A DNA stretch of 64,000 nucleotides from Gordius sp. MW1. Taxonomy: Eukaryota > Nematomorpha > Gordioida > Gordea > Gordiidae. Shown piece after piece: positions 56,076 to 64,000 of this stretch (positions within the stretch are counted from its first letter, which is position 1; each line of letters starts with the position of its first letter). A program made the position numbers and the translations under genes. The stretch covers positions 23,002,001-23,066,000 of the forward strand of contig OZ038526.1 of the NCBI GenBank assembly GCA_964036665.1, read 5' to 3'. The notes under the pieces are model-generated. The model worked only from the letters and a program-made list of their open reading frames with translations. It was not told the origin of the DNA and did not search any database.

Positions 56076-58016
56076 ATGAGCAAAAAGCAGAAAGAAACAT
56101 TGGAAATTTTTTTTGATCTAAATAATCGCGGACCAGGAACTTCAAATATTAGTGAAGGTTCCGATGATGATACAGCGAAAAATGAAACGGAAAAAACCAA
56201 TAGTCCTAAAACTAAAGGTATAAAATCAAGTAACAATAGAATTAGAAAATACTATCGTGATTATATTAAATATGGGTTTGTAAGCATAGAAGTTCGAGGA
56301 ACTACAAAACCACAATGTGTTATATGTGGTGTAGTTCTCTCTAATGAATCAATGAAACCTAATAAATTGTGGAGGCATTTAAATCTTAACCATGATAAAT
56401 ATAAAAATAAAAAGGAAGATTTTTTTATAAGAAAAAGAGATGAATTAAAAAATCAAAAGACGCTCATAAATGTGACAACTACTACCAATAAAAATTTATT
56501 AAAAGCTTCATTTATTGCAGCTTTGTACATTGCAAAAGCAAAAAAACCATTTACTATAGCCGAAGAATTATTAAAACCTGCCATGTTTAATATTTGTAAA
56601 GAGCTATTTGAACCCTTTGTGTCAAACAAAATTAAAGAAATACCTTTGTCAAATGATGCAATTTATAATAGAACTTTATTAATAGCTAATGATCTTCAGG
56701 AACAGTTAACTGGCTATATTAAAAATTCTCCTTGGTTCTCATTACAAATAGATGAATCTACAGATGTTTCTAACAGGAGCATTTGCTTAGGATACATTCG
56801 ATTTATTGATTTTATAAAAATGGATATATCTGAAGAATTTCTCTTTTGCATAGACTTAGAAACAGATACAACAAGTGAAAATATATTTAACAAAATAGAT
56901 TCCTTTCTGAATACTAATGGCTTACTCTGGAAAAACTGTGTTGGAATTTGCACAGATGGTGCTGCCTCTATGACTGGCTGTTATAAGGGCATTACATCAA
57001 GAATAAAACGTATTGCACATGCAAACATAACAACTACTCATTGTTTTATTCATAGGGAACAATTAGCCTCCAAGGAAATGAGTGAAGAATTGAATGAAGT
57101 TTTGATAATTTCAGTAAAGATTATAAATTTCATAAAAGGAAGTTCACTAAAGTCAAGATTATTTTCAATTTTTTGTGAAGAAGTTGGCGCAGATAATAGT
57201 TCTCTTTTATTTCACACAGAAGTGAGATGGCTATCACGAGGAAAAATCTTAACTCGTTTATTTGAATTGAGACTGGAAGTTGAACTTTTTTTAAATGATA
57301 AAAACTCCAGCCTATCAAGCTATTTTGATGACAATAATTGGGTCGCTAAATTGTCATATCTAGCGGATATTTTTACAATTCTAAATCAGTTGAATATATC
57401 TATGCAAGGACCTAAATCTGATATTTTTACTATGCATAACAAAATTGAGGCTATGAAAATGAAATTACAAAGATGGATTCAAAGAATAGACTCAAATATA
57501 TATGAAATGTTTCCATTCTATTCACAACTAATCTCTGATTCAAAATTTCAATTCGAGAAAGAAAATGTAAATTACTTGATTAAATGTCATATTTTAAAAT
57601 TAATTGATAAATTTGAAAAATATTTCCCTAATGATGAAGGTCACATTACAAAACTCTGGATTCAAGATCCATACAACAATTATAAAAATACCAATTTATC
57701 ATCAGATGATGAAGATTCATTATTAGAATTAATAAATGATTGTAATTTAAAATCTTTGTTTAAAACTAAAAGTTTGGCGCAAGTTTGGATACAAATTCGT
57801 GCAGAATATCCTCCATTATTTTCAGCAGCAATGCAAAATTTGCTGCCTTTCGCTAGTACATATTTGTGTGAAAAAGGTTTCTCAACTATGGTGGATATAA
57901 AAACTAAAAAACGCAATCGATTGCGACTAGATTCCTGCATGAGGATAGCATTACAATCAATTGAACCAAGAATTAACAAATTGGTTGATGATGTTCAGCA
58001 GCAGAAATCTCATTAA
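56076..58016 (+). CDS. hAT transposase, ZBED5-like, uninterrupted
   Basis: Cuts and pastes its own element. 646 residues, in line with ZBED5/FAM200-type hAT proteins. A BED zinc finger lies at about residues 60-115 (CVIC at 81-84, HLNLNH at 101-106). The RNase H-like core starts with FSLQIDESTD (D226 candidate catalytic Asp), then CTDGAASMTG (D294) and HCFIHREQLA (CxxH at 323-326). The C-terminal hATC domain at about 580-635 contains LPFASTYLCEKGFSTM with the third acidic residue E599. Both Asp, the CxxH and the Glu are present and there is no stop. The start is the first ATG after the TIR-proximal region. It has no introns. The retained frame implies recent activity, or host co-option. Confidence 0.92.
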   Translation: MSKKQKETLEIFFDLNNRGPGTSNISEGSDDDTAKNETEKTNSPKTKGIKSSNNRIRKYYRDYIKYGFVSIEVRGTTKPQCVICGVVLSNESMKPNKLWRHLNLNHDKYKNKKEDFFIRKRDELKNQKTLINVTTTTNKNLLKASFIAALYIAKAKKPFTIAEELLKPAMFNICKELFEPFVSNKIKEIPLSNDAIYNRTLLIANDLQEQLTGYIKNSPWFSLQIDESTDVSNRSICLGYIRFIDFIKMDISEEFLFCIDLETDTTSENIFNKIDSFLNTNGLLWKNCVGICTDGAASMTGCYKGITSRIKRIAHANITTTHCFIHREQLASKEMSEELNEVLIISVKIINFIKGSSLKSRLFSIFCEEVGADNSSLLFHTEVRWLSRGKILTRLFELRLEVELFLNDKNSSLSSYFDDNNWVAKLSYLADIFTILNQLNISMQGPKSDIFTMHNKIEAMKMKLQRWIQRIDSNIYEMFPFYSQLISDSKFQFEKENVNYLIKCHILKLIDKFEKYFPNDEGHITKLWIQDPYNNYKNTNLSSDDEDSLLELINDCNLKSLFKTKSLAQVWIQIRAEYPPLFSAAMQNLLPFASTYLCEKGFSTMVDIKTKKRNRLRLDSCMRIALQSIEPRINKLVDDVQQQKSH

Positions 58017-58301
58017 ATATATTTCCGAATGCATATCCTTTTTATTATAAATGAATTGTTTTTATGTTTAATTATGAAGTTTTTATGTTGATATTATTTC
58101 ATTATCTATTTAAATTTTAAATAGATAATGAAATAATAAAGTTGTGTTTTATGTTTATTATTTAATAAAATGAAACAATAATAAAAAATCATATAATAGA
58201 TAATTTAACAAATATAAATTATTATAAAAAAAATGGGGGGGTCGCAAAAAAATTATAAAATATTTGGGGGGTCGCATGTATAAAAAGGTTAAGAACCACT
58301 G

Positions 58302-60984
58302 CTTTAAATAATTGATAATACCCCCATTTAGAAACATTTTTGGTAAAAATGTAATTAATCGAATTCTTGACCATCTCTAGCCGACCCCAAACTTTGACGA
58401 TGGAAATCTGATAATGGGTCATAAAGGAGTGCAGTGCACACTGTAAAATTGGTGATTTCATATGGGATCAAAATAGGTTTTTGTGATTTTTCACTTATTT
58501 TACCACAAAATTGACAGCCAAAGTTTGAGGTTTTTTGTTAAATTATTACAGTAGAGAATTTTTTAGGATTAAAATGCACCATAATTTAAGTGAATAACGC
58601 CATTACTTTCAAAATGACGGAAATAGTAAAATCTATAAACGCTCCCTGATTTTGGCCCTTTAAACGTCCATAACTCAAAAAGATTTGCCCAAAATAGCTA
58701 AAATTTTTACAATAAATGGGGCCTATACCCTCACCAAAAATTATCCAAATTTGAGATGGTCAGTCGAAAACGTTGTGATTTGTCATGGAATGGCACATAC
58801 AAATTCTAGCAAAATTTGGTCACTTTGAAAAAATAATAAGGGCTCAGGTGGAGATTATATATAACAATTACACTGGGAAAACGGTTATTTTACATTTATA
58901 AAGTTTTTGGAGGTGAACAAGAATAAGTTTTTCGTATTTTTCCTATACGTAAACATTTTGAAATAACCGAGTTCAAAGTTGCGAAAATGAGCATTTTTGC
59001 CCCCTTATAAAGTTGCATTGCGTACCGGGGTAACAAATCAAAAAATTTGAAGAAAAGATTCTAAGCTATAAACAAAGATAGAGGAAAAACATAAAAAATT
59101 TTGGCTTTAGCTAAATTAATTTTAATATTTACCTAAATTTCATCCACTCCATCGATTTTATAAGGTGAATTCGCCCCAGACCCTTTGTCTCCTTTCCCTA
59201 TTTTACTACCTTATAAATAGTACTCATCTTCTTTCACCCCCCCCCCCCCCCCTCTAAATCCCTATATTTTTTTATTAAAAAATTTTAAATTGCAATTTAT
59301 GGTAATCTATAAGTTTAATAAAAAATAAAAACAAGACAGAAATTTGTAAATTACTCAAATTTTAATTAAATTTTAAAATCAAACAATTATGTTATACGTT
59401 AATCTTGCCGTATTTATCCACTTGGGGGGAAGGGGCAAAAAATGGATAGTGCAAACGAAAAGGGTCTAGAAAATAAGAGGCGGACACAAATTGTACTTCT
59501 GCAAATTTATATCAAACTTTAAGCTTATGATTTTAGATTGTTTTTACCCTAAATTTTAATAATAAAATATTTAGCATAGGCGAAAAGAAAGAGTGGAAAA
59601 GGGGAATTAGGGAGTAGGGAATATTATAATTAATTATTGCGGAACGGGTGAGTTATATTTTCAACAAAAAAATCTGCTTTTAAAACCAACGATTTTTCTG
59701 GTTTAAACTATCAATGCAAAGTTTTATAAGTATTTAAGCGGGGTTCAATCTTGACTTTGTAGAACTTTTTTTAGAAACGTCTGTCGACCAAATTTTTCTT
59801 AAAGTGGGGCAAAATTTGTCAACAACCTTCAGATTTCAGAATAACAGTCAATAAATTTTTCACATCAGGCCATAAGTAATTATTCGATTTGTCTCGGCAT
59901 AGAAATCTCGGTCTCTTATATTGACCTTTAAATTTTTTACACTATATAAATTCTTTTCTTGATTCATTTAAATTAATATATAAATAAATAAAAACGTGAG
60001 AAAAGAAAATTATTTTATTTAAAATTCTTTGATGCACAATCTTTATCTGGAACATGTCATTAATATCAATAGTACACCACCTAACTTCACACGTTAAGGT
60101 AGTTACCAATAAATTACAATAAAGGTTTCAATAGAAAGGCTAGTTTTTTAAAGATTATGAATTATTACATTTGTTTAAAGAATTTGAAATAATGGAAATT
60201 TTAATTAACCCGACATGTGCCAGTGTGACCTACAGGTCACGCAACTTTTAAAGTTCTTTTTTCAGAAACTACTGAAGATAAAAATATGTTTTAAAATTAA
60301 ATTTTGAAAGATTGGATTAGGATAAATCAGCTGATATAATTTCATTATTTCCTTTCCCTTGTTTCTTGAATTATTCTCGTTCAAAAATCGAACATTCCCG
60401 CCCCCATATGCAAGCACATGTGATGGGGGCGGTGGAGGTGAAAGGGAGTAGAGTAAGTAATGGGATGGAGTGATGTAGTATGTACTAAAGTAATCCGTTT
60501 TCTAACCACAGTAGGACGAATTTTAATAAGGGGAAGGGGTAAGGTAAGCCCAAATAAATTTAAATATTGCGGTGAAACAAAAATCTAAAATAATGGACCT
60601 ATAGATGAAACTTTAATCTAGAGAAATAAATTAACATTTTCAGTATAAATTAAAATGCCGTGGCAATATAGCCTTAAAAAAGTTAATATGGGAATTTTTT
60701 GCACCTTCAACCTCGTTTATCTAAAAAATTGATTTGGAAAAAAAACTTAAAACAGATTGTTCAGCGCAAAATTCTTTATCAGAATTATGGATCCGATTGC
60801 AAAATGGATTTTTGTAGACCTGTGTGATTTTTATTCTTTTTCTGCAAAAGTATAGCATTTAGAGGGTAGGGCTAGAATAGTCATTAATAGCTCAAATGTT
60901 TTCCTCTTATATTATAATAATAAGACCAGGAAAGATTAAGGCGGGTATTAATTGCTATACAATTTATGTATTGTGTTGATTTGT
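58302..60984. other. Intergenic DNA, low-complexity tracts only
   Basis: 58480-59060 has long-repeat texture (GGTGAACAAGAATAAG, CCTATACGTAAAC, TTCAAAGTTGCGAAAA) faintly like the TIR element at 31290 and 45788. A C run of about 17 lies at 59236-59252. Nothing else is recognised and there is no exon. Confidence 0.35.
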
Positions 60985-61179
60985 ATTAAGTGGAGGGTTG
61001 GCGTCAGATCGGAAACCGGCTATAAAAACCAACTCCAAAATCATGATAGTTTCAAACAAAAATTTCCAAGAGAAACCAAGGGCGTCCTCCACAAACGACG
61101 TTGCTTACCCCGCCCCTGCAATGTGATAAATACACTAGGGTTCCTGCCCAACACACAACGAAGGCGGTTAAGGGTTGTG

Positions 61180-61640
61180 GAAAGAATGCGAATAACGTGC
61201 TGGAATGTGGGAACGTTGACGTGGAAGTGCATCGAGGTCGCGCAAAGCTAAAAAGAAGAAAGGTACATAGCCTGCCTACAAGAGACGAGGTGGAACGGAA
61301 CCAAAGCTCGGGAGTTAGGAGAATGCTACAAACTATTGTATAGTGGGTCACCAAATCGTAAAAATGTGGTCGGTAACGTTCTAGGCGAATCGTTCAAGGA
61401 CAAGGTGGTGGAAGTCAAGCATTGTTCCTACAGGCTGATGTGAATGAAGATTGCAGATCAAGGGGCTCCACTTATTGGGTGTATGAAATCAGAGAAAGAC
61501 ATATTCTTCAATTCATTGGCAAAAGGAATCGGACAGGAAGAAAGGCTAATTATTGGGGCGGGTTTCAACGCTCACTTAGGGAAAGAACGCCTCGGGTATA
61601 AACGCAATCATGGGGCTATGGTCATGGTGTGAAGAACAAA
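61180..61640 (+). pseudogene. LINE ORF2 endonuclease, copy B, broken
   Basis: Begins VVERMRITCWNVGTLTWKCI, with frame changes at about 61245, and continues with KIADQGAPLIGCMKSEKDIF and ERLIIGAGFNAHLGKERLGY. The GxFNAH motif is recognisable but reads GAGFNAH, so the Asp is lost. It is equivalent to the pieces at 9928-10188 and 11833-12036. Confidence 0.8.
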
Positions 61641-62258
61641 AAGGGGAAAAACTTCCCCATGCTAAGCATATGACATGGCGATCGTTAATACCTATTTGCA
61701 AAAACGCTAAGATCATATTGTGACCTATAGAAGTGGGAAGCATTTCAGTCAAATTGACTATTTGCTTATACGGCGAAAGGACTAATGGAGTATCAAGGGT
61801 TGCAAAGTAATACCGGGAGAAGAAATCGCCAGGCAACATCGTCCCCTTGTTGTGGATCTTGACAGAAGAGTATTTCCCGAAAGAAGAAAGATATATGAAC
61901 CTCGAATTCGATACGAAAGGCTAAAGGATACGTCGACGAACGAAGAGTACCATCAAAAAACCTCCTCACTCTTGGGTGCAAGGAAGTTGCGAAGGGACGT
62001 AGACGACGATTGGGAGACGCTATCTAAGGACATTAAGTGAACAGCAATTCGTGTTCCAGGACAGATCAAAGGATGCAAAGTTATAAATAGGGAACTATGG
62101 TGGTGGGATCAATCGGTAAGGGATTTTATCGAAAGAAAGAAAAATCTATATAAACGGTGGCATAAATCAAAAAGTCGGAGGATTTTTAAGAATATAGGGA
62201 CGCAAAGAGGGCCGCAAAAAAGGCCGTTGCAAAAACGAAGAATGCCGCCTACACCGAG

Positions 62259-63285
62259 ATGGCAAACAAAATGGATCATAAAGGGGGTGATAGGCTTATG
62301 TACAAATTGGCCAAGATAAGGGAGAAGAAAAGTCGCGATGTCGGAGTTCTTAAAATAGTCAAAAACGAGAAGGGTCAAACCTTATTCAAGCCGAAAGAAG
62401 TGATGGAAAGATGGAGAGGATATTTTAAGAAACTTATGAATATTGCAAATGACAAGGATTCCCTTCCCAAAATTGAGCCAAATATAAATATGGTCGAACT
62501 CTTTCAGGAGGATGAAGTTAGGACACAGATGAACAAGATGCAGAAAGGAAAAGCAATTGGCCCAGATGGAATACCTATGGAAGCATTGCTCGGATGTCAT
62601 GAAGAAGGAGTCACCACCATGACGAGCCTCCTTAACAAGATATTGATAGAAAAGCACCCTTATTTAAAGACAAAGGAGACCCTCAAGACTGTGGCAATTA
62701 CAGAGGTATCAAGCTTACTTGCCACTCCTTAAAGCTTATGGAATGGATCTTAGTAACAAGGCTGAAAAACGAGGTGGAAATATCGACTAATCAATTCGGA
62801 TTTGTGGCCGGCAAAATCGACCCAATCTTCGAACTAAGACAAATGATGGTTAAGTATGAAGAGGGAAGACCTACCTACATATGGCCTTTATCGACTTGGA
62901 GAAAGCTTATGACACGGTCCCTTGCGATTTTATATGGTGGTGCCTGAGAAAACAAAATATATCTGACGCATATATCCGGCTTATAAAAAATATTTATGAA
63001 GCCTCAAACTCTTGCGTTAGGACGACAGTTGGAGACTCTAAATCTTTTCGGGTTAAAATTGGATTACATCAGGGCTCTGCTTTAAGTCCCTTTTTATTTA
63101 ATATAATTATAGACACGATAACGAGAAACATTCAAAAGCCATCGCTATGGTGTATGCTATATGCCGATGATATAGTACTATGCGAGGAAACAAGGGAGAA
63201 AGTATTCGAAGAAGCGCAAAAGTGGTCAAAGTACTTAGCTGGATATAGTTTGAAGATGACCGAAAAATGGTATGCATGGAGATAA
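62259..63285 (+). pseudogene. LINE reverse transcriptase, copy B, frameshifted
   Basis: 62259-62732 has the linker and finger region with KMQKGKAIGPDGIPMEALLG. 62738-62947 has FGFVAGKIDPIFELRQMM. 62881-63285 in another frame has motif A AFIDLEKAYDTVPCDFIWWC, motif B GLHQGSALSPFLFNIIIDTI and motif C CMLYADDIVLCEET. Motif order is as in the RTE clade. At least two frame changes break the protein. Confidence 0.88.
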
Positions 63286-63875
63286 ACGTTTGCAGGCCCT
63301 TCATTGCTAGATGACCATCTAAAGTACCCAAAATAGACAGTTTTACATACCTCTGCTCGATGTTACATCAAGTGGGAGGTTGCGCAACAAAAGTCAATGC
63401 CATGATAAAATAAGGGTGGTTTAAATGGCGAAGTATATCCGGTGAAATGTGCGACAAGTAAATGCCAATATGTTTGAAGAGCAAAGCTTACAAATTCATC
63501 GTAAGACAAGTGTTACTCCATGGAAGTGAAACATGGGCATGAAACACCACGGAAGATAAGCTAAAACAAGCCACGGAGTAGAGCCTGTGGTATACTAAGC
63601 TCGACAACATGACGAATAACTTTCTCATGACAAAAATGGGTATTCAACCTATGACTGCATGATTAACGAAAATCGGCAGGTGATATGAAGGGAGACGAAT
63701 GATTTAAATTTAAAAGTACCAGACATGGAGGTACCGGGGAGGAGAGAAAGAAGATGACCCATGTCACATGCGACAAAAGACTAAGAAGATTACCTGATCA
63801 AGATGGAAAAAACACATCAAAACAAACCCCACTTATGTGGGACCAAATACTTGATAAAGAAGAAGGAGAAAGCCT

Positions 63876-64000
63876 GTGCTTTTTATATATTAAATTGCAA
63901 CTAACAGAAAAGTCAGAAGATTAAAAATGTCAACCATAAATTTATAAAGGGAAAAGAAAAGTAAATGGCAAAACAAATGCATAATCTGATTTATGGTTTG
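63876..64000. other. AT-rich end of window
   Basis: Nothing recognised. Confidence 0.3.

Larger units (their letters stand above)
55625..58301 (+). mobile_element. hAT element with an intact transposase, 2.68 kb
   Basis: TIRs CAGTGATTCTTAACC and GGTTAAGAACCACTG are followed inward by GGGGTCGC-type repeats on both sides. The flanks CTCTAATG and CTTTAAAT agree at 5 of 8 bases, so the TSD has decayed or is imperfect. One long ORF (56076-58016) encodes the transposase, so the element is potentially autonomous. It inserted at the end of an older repeat. Confidence 0.9.
60985..63875 (+). mobile_element. RTE-like LINE copy B, long but broken
   Basis: Runs from GTGGAGGGTTGGCGTC through endonuclease, reverse transcriptase and the RLRWYGH-type tail (63655 onwards) to ACCCCACTTATGTGGGACC near 63840. 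ORF2 is split by frameshifts and stops throughout, so it is inactive. It is the reference for the 3' fragments at 29405, 38435 and 39718 and for copy A at 9480. Confidence 0.85.

Overview
This is eukaryotic nuclear DNA: very AT-rich, with spliced genes, GT..AG introns of 68 bp to about 1.5 kb, and a dense load of nested, decayed transposons. A TEX2 orthologue with a divergent intron layout and a SLIMP-like (seryl-tRNA-synthetase-like) sequence both point to an arthropod. A crustacean such as a parasitic copepod would fit the AT content and repeat load, but that placement is inference. Nothing prokaryotic is present.

Host genes. (1) 1949-8348 (+): the 3' eleven exons of a TEX2-like lipid-transfer protein (PH-like region plus SMP domain) of ER contact sites; every junction is phase-consistent, but the donor of exon 5 is ambiguous. 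Its 5' end lies outside the window. (2) 45379-48319 (+): a seven-exon gene for a 285-residue secreted protein that I do not recognise. It has a signal peptide, a TATA promoter, two tandem modules split by introns of identical phase, and a Cys-rich, sequon-rich last exon. I consider it the most interesting undescribed item. (3) 53111-54391 (+): a SLIMP-like sequence with two frame breaks and a MITE abutting its first ATG.

Mobile elements. 9480-12235 is an RTE-like LINE copy, interrupted by a hAT element with a perfect 8-bp target-site duplication (TSD) and cut off by LTR sequence. 12236-21631 holds two Ty3/gypsy elements on the minus strand in an LTR-internal-LTR-internal-LTR tandem; the first carries a hAT insertion. 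24816-28054 is a hAT element with a perfect TSD that contains a tandem array with higher-order structure. 31.3-33.2 kb holds tandem repeats followed by a Helitron fragment; 41621-42750 is a full-length non-autonomous Helitron with both termini. 33622-34366 is a deleted hAT with a perfect TSD. Three copies of a hAT-like family with TCTCG-rich ends lie at 12753, 35546 and 49163. 55625-58301 is a hAT (ZBED5-like) element with an uninterrupted 646-residue transposase. 60985-63875 is a second, longer LINE copy with broken endonuclease and reverse transcriptase.

The window is thus three host loci in a sea of TEs. The TEX2 introns and intron 1 of the secreted gene have absorbed elements (MITE, antisense LINE, TIR element, foldback) without damage to the exons. 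At the SLIMP-like locus the transposon sits exactly where the N-terminus should begin.
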